From the NCBI RefSeq assembly GCF_000341285.1, contig NW_005178418.1, positions 29,402 to 93,401 on the forward strand: 64,000 nt of DNA, written 5' to 3'. The notes under the pieces were generated by a model that ran no database searches, had not been told where the DNA came from, and saw only the letters and a list, made by a program, of their open reading frames with translations. A program made the translations under genes and the position numbers. Shown piece by piece: positions 24,301-34,602 of the stretch. The first letter of the stretch is position 1. Each line of letters begins with the position of its first letter. Source of the DNA: Galdieria sulphuraria. Taxonomy: Eukaryota; Rhodophyta; Bangiophyceae; Galdieriales; Galdieriaceae.

Positions 24301-24413
24301 CGGGTGCCATACCTTTGTTGATATATGAACGAATATTGGACAAATTGGATCAACTCATGTCAGGTGGCACTAGTTTTGTTACGAAAACAACCATTCCATC
24401 CGTTTCAGAATAA
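15332..24413 (+). CDS. BLTP1: Bridge-like lipid transfer protein 1 (Csf1/Tweek/KIAA1109 homologue)
   Basis: Predicted giant tunnel protein that moves bulk phospholipid at membrane contact sites. Ten exons: 15332-15895, 15949-16073, 16125-16674, 16728-17051, 17101-20832, 20897-21332, 21389-22760, 22810-23521, 23583-23897, 23955-24413. They give 2862 aa, with introns of 49-64 bp. A single N-terminal membrane anchor (about residues 5-35) is followed by the conserved RBG entry block ISIRSLRFIFLSGKVNLKGL. Next come SAPCPLDVYRSFYKLT and the hallmark YHYDIPG with LLERFFPPTFENFE. The C-terminus (FQPKLNALGELTPSLDMLL) matches the conserved end of the family. Yeast Csf1 is 2958 aa. A large central exon of 3.7 kb carries most of the beta-groove repeats. 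The stop is 10 bp from the stop of the convergent kinase gene. Confidence 0.9.
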
Positions 24414-24423
24414 ATATAATTGA

Positions 24424-26566
24424 CTATTTTTTTTGTTCCAATTCCGACTTTAAGGCTGTGTTTTCTTTTCGAAGGTTTTCATTTTCGTTCAATAAGGCTA
24501 TCAATTGATTTTGTAACTCGGCCTAGTCATCATCATCATCATTTTTTCTCTATCTATCTATCTAATGACTACTTACCAATAACATGAAAGGACCTCGAGT
24601 CTCACCAACAGGACCACCACCCAAACCAATACGTGGAGAAGGTGACTGAGGTCTTGAACGAGAAGGCAAAGAAGGGTTACTTGCATGATCTTCCACTTCT
24701 TTTACCTCAAAACGTCCTCTACGAAAGGAGGTTGAAGATCTGTTGTTTTCGGTAGAGTGAGAAATACTAGAAACATTGGCTAGTCGATGTGAAGAAAGCT
24801 CTCGGACGAGCACAGGAGGAGCTATCATCATCATCATAAAATCCATTCAGTACATTCTCATCTATCAACAAACACATACAAATACCTTCCATCGTTGCAT
24901 GGGGTTGTGCATGAGATTCTTTGGAAACCAAAGGCAATGGAGGACTATGTTCTTCTATCCATGGATTGGGAGTCGTTCGACCACCACCACTCGTATCGAC
25001 TACGTTCAATGAATTCCCCGTTGAACGGCTATCTCCAACAGTTGTACGATCATCTACTTCAATTACCACAAAGCGCCCCTTTTTGGTCATCGTTTTGGCA
25101 TTCTTCTCTTCACTACTTGCAACGATCGAGCTGTCATTTTGCTTCCTTTCTTCATCAGAGTGACTAGCATTATCTTGTGTAGAAAATGATTTGCTATCAT
25201 GTTTCTCCACCAATTCATTCTTCTGACTACCTTGGATATGGTCCGTTCCCTCTTTTTTCCTATTCCATACTGTCTGCTTATCCTCCTGAGTGTCTTCATT
25301 CCAATCGAACGATTCGTTGTGTAAACTTTCGTACTTTTCTGACTTGACCTCGCTTTCACTCGAGTCGAAGTTCCATCCTCCAGCAATTTCATCATTATTT
25401 CCACTACCAGCGGTTTGTTTGTTGTTCAATACTTGCTGGACCAGAATTCTCTGATTGCCTGAACGCCTACCTAACGGTGGTGACTTTGCAATAATATCAG
25501 CAAGGTTACTGGGCTTTTTAACATTCTTAAAAAACTTGTGTTCTAATAATTGCGATGCCGTTGGTCGTTGAGATGGTTCTTTCTGTAGACATTGGCTGAC
25601 CAAATCATGAAAAGCTTTGGAGAAACGTTGTCTAGCTGGTCCCTTTAAGGAAGGTGCCGGACCTTGCAAAGTTAATAACAAAACCTATGAAAAGAGCCAC
25701 AAGTGAGATAACACACTGATATTAGAAAACGACAAACCAAACAATGCAAGTGTTTGCCCAGTTTTGCAAAATCTTTGTCATATAGCATTCAGTTCACATT
25801 ACATACCTTCATTGGTGGATATTCTGAGAAAGGAGCTCTTCCTTGAGCCAATTCCAGTGCCGTTATTCCATAACTCCAAATATCTGCTTTATAGTCATAA
25901 CCATGAGTCTGTTCCAATACTTCCGGAGCCATCCAACAGGGGGTCCCTACAAAAGTCTGTCTGATACTACGCTTAAGGCCCCCTTCCACCATCCAACCAA
26001 CTAAACCATAATCACTTAGCATGACCCGTCCATCCACAGTTAGTAATATATTGGCAGCCTTGATGTTGCGATGTATTTGACCATGTTTGTGGAAGTACGA
26101 AACAGCTCGAAGAACCCCATACAAGATATATTGAACCAGAGGCTCATCCATACCTTCTGGAAAAGAGCAATCCATTAGTGACTTGACGTCTCCACCAGCC
26201 AACAACGGCATGACTACCCACAAATCGTGCCCACATACGAAAGAAGTGCAATAGGGAACGACGTTGGGGTGTAAAGACAAGGACATAACCTGAATTTCTT
26301 TAGATATCTCTTCCAATGAGGTTTGAAATAGTTCCAAGTCCACTATTTTGATAGCTACTTCTTCTTGTAAGCTTTCACACCAACCACTAGTTTGTTGGGT
26401 GATTCCAACTTTAGCCCCAAAAAGTTGTAAATAAAACCGGAATCCGAACGTACCGATAAACTACTGCAGATTCCCCTTGACCTATAGGCTCAATGAGTTG
26501 ATAAGCTTCTGCCGTGTTTGGATATGCTTTCCTGGTCTCCACATGCTGTTGACTTTCAGAAGCCAT
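24424..26566 (-). CDS. STE20 kinase of the OSR1/SPAK/FRAY group with altered catalytic loop
   Basis: Five exons (26566-26454, 26386-25807, 25684-24886, 24821-24577, 24522-24424) give 611 aa. The introns are 67, 122, 64 and 54 bp, and the 122-bp one is the longest placed in this window. The kinase domain has the Gly loop IGQGESAVVYR, the lysine of VAIKIV (K51), RQTFVGTPCWMAPEVLEQ, GYDYKADIWSYGITALELA and PPMKVLLLTLQ, all closely matching OSR1/SPAK/FRAY. The HRD motif reads HRN (N145) and DFG reads DYG (163-165), so normal catalysis is doubtful. The tail holds two RFxV sites, in KKGRFVV (near 435) and RRGRFEV (near 534), and ends in a short coiled coil. No C-terminal CCT domain is apparent. A microsatellite lies in the last intron. 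Confidence 0.85.
24528..24565. repeat. Short microsatellites in the last intron of the FRAY-like kinase
   Basis: A run of ATC trinucleotides followed by an interrupted TCTA tetranucleotide run sits within the 54-bp intron at 24523-24576. It is simple sequence with no sign of an element. Confidence 0.7.
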
Positions 26567-26640
26567 TTTCAACAAGAACAATCAATTGGTAATTTGTCGA
26601 TATAGAAATTGGAGAGAAGATTTGATTTCCAAGCGAGTGA

Positions 26641-27021
26641 ATGACGACGATCAGGCAGTTAATAAGAGGTGCCGTAAAGAGAATTCCGCAACAAAAATAT
26701 AAGAGAAATACTGCTTTACAAGGTGCGCCACAAAAGAGAGGTGTTTGCTTGCGAGTTTATACAACCACTCCCAAAAAACCCAACTCTGCTCAGAGAAAGG
26801 TGGCTCAAGTAAAACTGAGTAACGGGGAAACGGTGATTGCGTATATTCCTGGCGAAGGGCATAATCTTCAGGAACATTCAGTAGTGATGGTTCGTGGTGG
26901 ACGTGTGAAGGATCTTCCTGGAGTACAATATCACTTGGTTCGAGGAGTGTATGATTTGGCACCCGTTGCTAATCGTTCCTCTTCACGTTCGAAATATGGT
27001 GTGAAGAAGAAGAAGGAATAA
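26641..27021 (+). CDS. RPS12: Ribosomal protein uS12, mitochondrial type (nuclear copy)
   Basis: A core decoding-centre protein of the small ribosomal subunit. It is a single exon of 126 aa. Conserved blocks are [19 protein letters not shown] (decoding loop with the PKKPNSA motif), [35 protein letters not shown] and the basic end [12 protein letters not shown]. The sequence is bacterial/organellar rather than cytosolic uS12 (eS/uS23 type). CLRV and SNGE with [12 protein letters not shown] favour the mitochondrial over the plastid version. There is no N-terminal extension beyond the bacterial start, so import would rely on the basic N-terminal helix itself. It is divergent from the kinase gene, with 74 bp between start codons. 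The nuclear location is inferred from the spliceosomal neighbours. Confidence 0.88.
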   Translation: MTTIRQLIRGAVKRIPQQKYKRNTALQGAPQKRGVCLRVYTTTPKKPNSAQRKVAQVKLSNGETVIAYIPGEGHNLQEHSVVMVRGGRVKDLPGVQYHLVRGVYDLAPVANRSSSRSKYGVKKKKE

Positions 27022-27175
27022 TAATATCAAAGCTTCTTATAAATAGGCTTTTAAGTTTGGGTTAAATCTTTGCGATAGATAACCGAAAAGCAGCAGCTAG
27101 TGTTTCACTTTGGCCACCAAGAAACCAAACCCAGACCTAAGAAGGCAACTCAAATTTCTCTGCAAATAATTGGAA

Positions 27176-27980
27176 TCAACTATAAATACCGTCTCCAGCT
27201 ATAGAACCCTGAACAGTCATTGCACCTGTTGAAACACTTGACTGAACGCAATCTTTAGTCAATCAGAATCTCACGAGGCGATATGCTTACTCTATCTGAG
27301 TTTTCATAGACCACCTTGACCACTCGGAAACGTATATCTTCACCCTATAAATGTTGAGCCAAAGGTACGACATACTTTTTTGAACCGACACTAACCACGT
27401 CTATATGCAGATCATGGCCTTGGTATTTCCAAATCCATACTTGTTCTTCTTCATCAAAGACAGAAGGTTCCTGAACAAAGAAAATGTTGATGAATGTTGT
27501 GTGGCAAGTGCAAAGATTCCTAGAAAGTTACCTGCAAGGCTAGCCGATCAATAAAAATATTATTAAAAAAGTCGACTGAAACGTAGAGACCTTCAGAAGA
27601 GCTATGCTCAACCCTTCCGATTATGACCTCTCCTACTTGAGGTTCAAACACCAGTAGTCTAAAAATTACCTAAAAGAAGAAACAAATCGGAACATAAAGG
27701 TTGGATTGCGAGTGACAAAATAACCTTTGTCCAGGAACCACCGTCTCCAGGATGAAGATAGTCTTCCTCGGCCTTTAGCCAATCCCACAGTCCAACACAC
27801 AATCCTAGAATACTTATTACGCACAAGGCGTTAACAGACATAAATCAACTTGCCTACGCCAGGAACTATCCTGTTGGAATATTTTCTATGAACTGCATAG
27901 CATAAGGCATCAAACTTGGGTAGAGAAAAGCGTTCTGGTGAAATTCTCAAGGTATCTTCCAGGACGGCAAGTTTGAACAT
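27176..27980 (-). CDS. POLR3H: RNA polymerase III subunit RPC8 (Rpb7-like, RPC25)
   Basis: Stalk subunit of RNA polymerase III. Six short exons (27980-27854, 27804-27725, 27669-27532, 27470-27399, 27344-27291, 27241-27176) give 178 aa. The first intron has a GC donor (AG|GCAAGT). The spliced protein starts MFKLAVLEDTLRISPERF, then PGVGLCVGLWDWLK and YLHPGDGGSW. The OB domain follows (VIFRLLVFEPQVGEVIIGRV, EGLYVSVDFFNNIFI), with EEQVWIWKYQGHDLHID and GEDIRFRVVKV. Each join restores family motifs, which supports the hand-placed splicing. It is a little shorter than human RPC8 (204 aa). The very C-terminus (MTVQGSIAGDGIYS) is plausible but lacks the usual terminal Trp pair, so a further small exon is possible. 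Confidence 0.88.
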
Positions 27981-28084
27981 TTCACTCTACATGAAGATCC
28001 TGTCGCTTGTAGTGAACGATCACTCGCACATATCAAAAGGAAAGAAAATTTGTTGACGATTTGGGAAAAGCTTTTCGTGTCTTG

Positions 28085-29584
28085 ATGAAAGAGGAAAGTC
28101 AAGTAACAGCTGTTTTGGGAGTTCAGTGGGGAGATGAAGGAAAGGGAAAGCTTATTGATATCTTAGCTAGCCGATTCGATATCGTTGCACGCTGTCAAGG
28201 AGGTGAAATAGCTATTTGGACCTTGTGCACTCGATTCATTTTCTGTGAAATACTTTAGGAGCAAACGCTGGTCACACAATCGTTGTAGAAGATAAAAAAT
28301 ATTCCTTCCACTTGATTCCGAGTGGATTACTGTCTCCTGACGTGACTGCAGTGGTATGTCTGACAACTTGGTTCCAACCTTCTTATGTTTTTGTTCGCTA
28401 TTGTGTTAGATTGGAAACGGAGTGGTCCTTCACCTAGAAAGCTTTTTCAATGAGATAGATGATTTGATGGCTAAAGGTATCGATGTTGAGGGTCGCATAA
28501 AGATATCGGTAAGCTACCTGTTACTACTCTTCAAAGTGTCCAATCAAGTTTTATACCACTGGGTAGGACAAGGCACACGTTCTATTCGATTATCATCAGT
28601 TAGTTGATGGATTCAGAGAAGAAGAGAGAGGTGGGAGCAAAATTGGTACGACAAAGAAAGGAATCGGGCCTTGTTATAGTTCCAAGGCCAACCGGTGAGA
28701 TGTCTTCCTCAAATATCTTGTCTTCTTACTCATTCGTCTTTTATAGTACTGGCATTCGTATAGCTGACTTAAGGAACTTTCAAACTTTCGCTGATAAGTT
28801 TCGAAAGTCACTTGCTACCAAGTTTAAAAGGTTTCGAGTATTCGAATATGATCCGAAAAAGGAAATTGAAAAATATTATTATTTGACTCGACGAGCGGAA
28901 CCTTTCATTAGAGAAACGGTGTCCTGGGTTCATGAAAGAATTAGTAAAGGTCGTTCAGTATTGATCGAAGGTGCTAATGCTGCGATGTTGGACATTGATT
29001 TTGGAACGTATCCTTATGTAACATCCTCCAATTGTACCATTGGAGGAGCACTGACCGGTTTAGGGATATCACCTAGAATGGTCGGAAATGTTGTTGGTGT
29101 CTTCAAAGCATACACAACTCGAGTAGGAGAGGGTCCATTTCCTACAGAATGCTCTGATAAGAACGGCCACATCATGCAGCAAGTTGGAAAAGAGTTCGGC
29201 ACAACAACTGGTAGACTTCGTCGATGTGGTTGGTTGGATGTTATGGTTTTAAAGTATTCTATTCTTTTGAATGGATATTCTAGTCTTTGTCTCACTAAGT
29301 TGGATGTCTTATCAGAATTTCAATCTATATTGGTTGGAGTAGGTTATCGACATCGAGGAAGACCATTGCATGGATTTCCTTCATCTTTGGAAGTGTTATC
29401 CGAAGTCGAAGTTGAATATGAAACGTTCGTTGGTTGGCAGGGTGTTGATCTACACCAAGTTACTAGTTTTGAACAATTACCGGAAGCTGCAAAGACGTAT
29501 GTCAATCGAATAGAACAACTAGTCGGAGTTCCAATTCGCTACATTGGCGTCGGTCCTTCAAGAAATTGTCTAATAGAAAAATAG
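28085..29584 (+). CDS. ADSS: Adenylosuccinate synthetase
   Basis: Converts IMP and aspartate to adenylosuccinate using GTP, the first committed step of AMP synthesis. Five exons (28085-28202, 28259-28353, 28410-28508, 28567-28694, 28747-29584) with 52-58 bp introns give 425 aa, the normal family length. Landmarks are [13 protein letters not shown] (GTP P-loop with catalytic Asp), GGANAGHTI made by the first splice, and [14 protein letters not shown]. Further on are [43 protein letters not shown] and GRLRRCGW. The ATG at 28085 leaves only about 8 residues before the core. The frame is open further upstream without an ATG, so a plastid transit exon as in plants could exist. RPC8 starts 104 bp away on the other strand. 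Confidence 0.95.
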
Positions 29585-29763
29585 ACATTGTGTGTAACCG
29601 TTCCAATCCGTTCTTTGATACTTTTTTGACGTTTTTTGAATTTGGGTATTGGCCCTTTCCTTAAAGTGAACTTTGACTCTAATTCGACAAGACCATTCGA
29701 TTCCTTCTCATGCATAAAGAATTAGAACTCAAAGAAAATGTATTGTTTTGGTTTCATATTTCC

Positions 29764-30942
29764 TTATTCCATTTCAACAATGTTTTCCTTATTTTCTCCT
29801 TTGAAAGCATATTCTGCATTTTTGTTGAAGTTTTCAAGTCTAACTAGAAGAGATTCGCATAGCTTCAGTTGGCTCTCCATTTTTTCAAGTTTTCTACCAT
29901 CGCGAGATAATTCGGAACATACAACATTCCACTTTTGATTCTCTTGTAAAATGTCAAAAGCAGGCTTGAGTAATGCAACCATTCTCTGTATTTTCTTCCC
30001 AAAATCAGGATCCAGTCTAGGTATACTTTGCTTCCATTCGTCTAACAATTCCAATTGTCGTTGATTTTCTTGGAAATCCTCCATGATTTGCTCTAATCGT
30101 GAAAACAGGTCCCACACAGCAGTGTCATCCAGTTGAAATTGGTTCAAAACGTCTGCATCTAATAGCTCGTGCTCTCGCTGTCCTCTTTCTACTTGTTCAT
30201 TTAGGTTGCACTTAACTTGTTCGAAATTCATCCAATTCCCTCTAGAAGAATTGCTATATTTCTCAAGGATACCAATAACTTTCCTCATTTCATTTTGTAC
30301 TTGAAAACTAGTAAGTTCCACAGAATCACTTTCTACATCATCAGAAACCTTTTTTGTGTTCAAGGGTATGTTCCCATCTTCAAGGACATTGGAAAACAGA
30401 ACTTCCTCGTTTTCTGTCAACCAAGGTTCTTCCCTTAACTGTCGTATGGTCAACATGATGCCGACCACTTCCTCAAGAATAGGCTTGTATAAAGTCCATT
30501 GAAAACTTTTTCCAGTCAAAATGGATACTGGGATACGAATATTTAGATATCTGTAAAACATGAGAAGGCCTTCAACTGTGTTTTCCTTCTTTCCTCCTTT
30601 GAAAATTTCTTTTTCCAAATTCCATTCAGAAGCTATCCTGGAAGTTGAATGTAAGTTTAAGGCAATAAGAAAGGATTTGCGATTGTCAACTTACCAGTTT
30701 GCCAACTCTTTCAAAACAACTTTCGAATCATTAGTCTCAAGCCAGTCTCTTAACGTTTTGCAGTTTGTATCATTGTCGCTCACATTACAGTTGGCTGGAA
30801 AGAACCCTGTTGAAAGCAAGCGTTGAGAAATACTTAAGCTCCACTCGTCTTCTGAGGTTATTCTCTCTTCAGCCGCGCCAATCATCTTTTGAAAAAGATT
30901 GGAGTCCAAAATTTGGCGCAATAAGGGGAGACACATTAGCAT
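29764..30942 (-). CDS. Coiled-coil protein, not recognised
   Basis: Two exons (30942-30695, 30637-29764) with a 57-bp intron give 373 aa. The N-terminal third is mixed helix (LPLLRQILDSNLFQKMIG, SISQRLLSTGF). The rest is strongly helical and charged with long heptad stretches (VWDLFSRLEQIMEDFQEN, KLEKMESQLKLCESLLVRL) and ends GENKENIVEME. There are no membrane segments, signal or zinc motifs. Size and layout are loosely reminiscent of augmin/HAUS-type spindle subunits such as HAUS4, but no motif proves this. Codon use and splice sites look like those of its neighbours, so it is probably a real gene. Confidence 0.6.
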
Positions 30943-31137
30943 TTTTCTTGTTCATGTTACTTTACATCTAACTTAGCTCTTCAATCAGCAACTTTGATTT
31001 TTTAATGTATTTCTACATATGCACTGATAAGTTGCAATGAAACCATTTGACTGATTGGGAGAACAATTCAATTGAAGCTAGCGTTGCGATTTTCATTCGC
31101 TTTGTTTTCGTTAAAGTCATAAACTTGTCAGCTTTTG

Positions 31138-31706
31138 ATGAAAACAGCTTTTGTATGCATTTATGGGCCGTTACGTCCTTTGTCACATAAACAAAGTTGT
31201 TTATACTGTTTGCAACGTAAGAAGTGGACGATGCAACTTGCTCCGAGGAGAAGCTATGACAAATACATTCCACCACCTCCTGGTTTTCAAAAACTTAAAG
31301 ATTATTACCCCAGACAAAACTATCCCGGAACTTTAGCTCCAGGGATAACTCCTGATATTTTAACCGTGGAAGAATTGTTAGAGAGTCCCTCGGAAAATCT
31401 TGCTTGTGTAGAGTACGATATGGATGAACGTGCTCCTTTTATTCGGGCACATGACGATTGTATATTGGACTGGTTGGCGGAAGATGGTCGGTAGGTTTTC
31501 TTATCTGGCAATATTGCTGTTCTTCCCTAACTTTCAGCAGATTGATCGAAGAAGATTGGGATATGGACGATAAGAGTTCGTTTGTCGAAACTGTGGATAC
31601 GATAGGAGATGCTACAATCGTGGATGATGAAAAAGTATTGGCAGAGTATTTAGGAGAAGCAGACCCATCTGAAGACGAGTATTATTTAGAAGAACTTGAA
31701 ACGTGA
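31138..31706 (+). CDS. Small acidic protein with probable organelle leader, unknown
   Basis: Two exons (31138-31490 and 31541-31706, or 31538 as the alternative acceptor) give about 172 aa. The first 40 residues are basic and cysteine-containing (MKTAFVCIYGPLRPLSHK), plausible as a targeting leader. They are followed by a proline-rich segment (YIPPPPGFQKLKDYYPRQNYPG) and an acidic C-terminal half (CVEYDMDERAPF, LIEEDWDMDD, ADPSEDEYYLEELE). The acceptor is a tandem CAGCAG, so the join may add or drop one Arg. No known family is evident; the sequence looks structured in the middle and disordered at the end. Confidence 0.6.
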
Positions 31707-32499
31707 TTTCTGCTTTATTAGATTGGTGCCAAGCAGATATGTCTAGTTGTTTTGTATGATAGGATATTTGCAAATTGTTTCGATCATAAAGATTGCTACT
31801 TATCAAGTGATAGAGCTGCTTTAAGAACTCGAGTTGCCATTCACAATTTTTGCCAAAGTTCCTTCAATTGACCAAATATCTCATGATTGAAAAGTGCCCA
31901 GTTTCTTTCTGTGTCATTTTTGAAGATTGCTTGAAGAAAGTGATCATGATTTTTTTGAAAAATGAGTATTTTGAATGTTTCGTTACTCTTATAGATAGTG
32001 CAAGTAAGATAGCAATTGTGAAAAACTGGATTGAGTTAGATATAACATTATATATGTATTTGTGATGATTTCATTTTTTATTTTGATATTTCATCATTCA
32101 TTGAAAACTCAACAAGGCTATTAATATTTGAGAATTGACTCATAACCCTATCTTTCCTCCATAGCCAAATGGGTTACCTTATTTCTTCTTCCTCCACCAT
32201 GTGATGATGAGAAGCTCACTATAAGACAATATGAAAACATAAATATCATGTTACTAACAATAAGTGAGAACTTGTCTGAATATTGAAAGGAAATATTGTC
32301 TCCATTCGTAGTAGTGAATGACAATATTTATTGGGCGTTGGTAGTTGAAAATGCCTTTGAACTGGGGACAAACATTCAAGTTGTAAAAGTTACAATATAC
32401 AAATATTCACATACACAATAGAGACACAGGTAAACATATATATATACCCTCCCTAGCGTCTATTCAACTCCTCTCACTTCATTCACTCCGTACGGTATA
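31707..32499. other. Intergenic, AT-rich, no gene seen
   Basis: 793 bp. A 71-codon plus-strand frame (31850-32065) is low in information and ends in a run of aliphatic residues; I do not consider it a gene. The stretch just before 32500 should contain the promoter of the histone-fold gene. Confidence 0.5.
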
Positions 32500-34444
32500 A
32501 TGGAGTTGTATACAGTGGATATTGTGGAGTTGTATCGATTACGTGCCCTTGACTCTAGACAATATTTGATCGAGAAACTAAATCTAGATGAAGCCAAAGC
32601 CACTTGGTTGCTGTCCATCTTAAAGGTACTACTATTGTATTTTGGCTCATTTCGGTTGAATATTAAGTTTGTATATCAAGGATCCAGAAAAGTGGAAGAA
32701 TTGGTTTCTTAACTTTACCAACGATGTGAAGCTTTCAGCATCTTTAAGGAAGGAACTTGCATTACTTGTAGTAGAGTCTTGCACTACTCTTCCTTTGGGT
32801 TTTCAACAAGCTATACAAACGCAGATGGATGCTGTTCGAAGCGAGTTTGCTTGTGTTGGAAATCTTCTCGAGTTCGTTGTGGGCAATTTCTATTGGGAAG
32901 ATTGTTTTCAAGAAAACATTAGAGTTAGGGGTATGCAGGAGAGAAAGAATTACACGGAATATCGATTGTTGGACCAGTTGAGCGACAAAGTTACGTTACG
33001 TAAAAGACAAAGAAGCAAAACAGAAGACTTGAACGAAGCAGAGAGTCTAAAGAGAGGTAGAGAGTCTCGTAGAGTAAAGTCCACTATATACGGAAAGGAT
33101 TCTAACAAGGAAGGAACGAGTAGCAAGAAGACGTCCTCAGAGTCGACAATTGCTCATTCAGACCATTTAGTTAATCACGTAGAAAAGTCTTCGAGTAATT
33201 TTATATCGGATGATAAGACTACATCCGATAGATATTCCAATGATACAGAAGATAGCTACCAACTGAAAGCTTCCTACAGACGAGATCCCTTTCGAATGGC
33301 CGAATTTATAAAGAAAACAAAATGTTTTTCTTGTTGCCAGTCGAGTACCTTTTCATTTTTGAAGGAGAGCAATCAACCCGGTTCATCTAGTTTAGACACC
33401 GAAAGGAATGTTGCTACTATTGAAGAACCTGATGATGGTATGTCTTGGCAACCAGAACAGTTTGACGTATTTTCTTGTGTTCCAGATGTTCCTCTTATAT
33501 ATTCAAAAGTTGGAATGAACCAGTGTGGACAACTTTGTCTGGATGAAAATAGCAGTCTATGGAATACTAGCTCTGAAGTAATGAAGAATTGTAGAAGATT
33601 AATGAACGTGTACCAAATGAAAGAAACTTTTGAAAATTATTCAAATGGAAACGATTCAGACACCTTAGATGAGTTGATTTCTTCTCCCATTTTGTCCAAT
33701 ACAGAACTTTTAGACTCCAAAGATGAAGGATATGTTCCTCGGGAAGGTTACTCGCTTCATCAAGTTATTACGCAAGAAGTAGAAGCTGAAAAGTATCCTC
33801 CTCAGTATGAATGGCAACTTGTAAGAAGTTTCATGTGTAGTATTTTTATGCAAATAGGATTCACTCATTGCAGCCAACATGCCATGGATTTGATGACCGA
33901 CATGTTACTTGAAAAGTTTCAGAAGCTTGGTAGGCTTTTATGTGGCATGAGAGACTATGACGGCTCCTTTTGTAAAGACCAAGAAATAACTTGTCCCAAA
34001 CAAGTTGTTTGGTATATGAATAATATACTGGAAGAAGATCCTTTGAAACATTTATTACACTGTTTATATCGCTGTGGTTTTGTATTTAGGGTTCAGGATT
34101 TGTTATATTACTACTCCGTAGATTTGCCTTATTTATCCAATACGATTCTACAAGTAGAAAAAGAGTGGAAGAAAAGATTTGAGCACTTAAAGAAATATTC
34201 TGAAGAGCCCAATTCATATATTACCAAAGTGAAGTCGAATTCATTTTGTGAGTATGATGTTTCGGAATCTGACGAAAACAGTGCGTTTGGAGAAGATGGA
34301 CAGTTGGTTGAACCATTTCGTTGTTTTGGATATATAGGAAATAACTCTTATTTGGATATTCTTAAGCTACACTCTCTTCAAGGTTATTTGCAGGTTCCTC
34401 CGAAAATTATATTTGCATCGCAGTCTACTAACAGCTTGGAATAA
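32500..34444 (+). CDS. SPT7-like histone-fold protein (Bromo_TP domain; probable SAGA subunit)
   Basis: Two exons (32500-32625, 32681-34444) with a 55-bp intron give 629 aa. The N-terminal 130 residues are helical (ELYRLRALDSRQYLIEKL, DPEKWKNWFLNF). A long charged, low-complexity region with nuclear-type basic clusters follows. Near residue 430 is a helical block (YEWQLVRSFMCSIFMQIGF, ATDLM-like segment HAMDLMTDMLLEKFQKLGRLL) that reads as a bromodomain-associated histone fold, as in SPT7/SUPT7L of the SAGA coactivator. The C-terminal part is conserved-looking but unassigned (LKLHSLQGYLQVPPKIIF). There is no bromodomain. The SAGA assignment is inference from the fold and size. Confidence 0.55.
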
Positions 34445-34602
34445 AACAATTATATATTGTGAGGTTTCATATGACTTCCAATGATAGATACGTTTGTTTG
34501 CCAATGAGAACAACTACAGTATAATATGATTAAAGTGGATTGGGTATTTAGCTCTCCAAGTTGGCAAGTAAAGACAGACATCATTCCATTACTCTTAAGT
34601 GT

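Noticed and set aside
24776-25404. Overlapping plus- and minus-strand frames of 80-105 codons in the kinase tail
   Set aside because: They are alternative frames of the low-complexity exon 3 of the FRAY-like kinase.
31850-32065. 71-codon plus-strand frame in the gap before the SPT7-like gene
   Set aside because: Low-complexity aliphatic sequence in AT-rich DNA without conserved motifs or good context.
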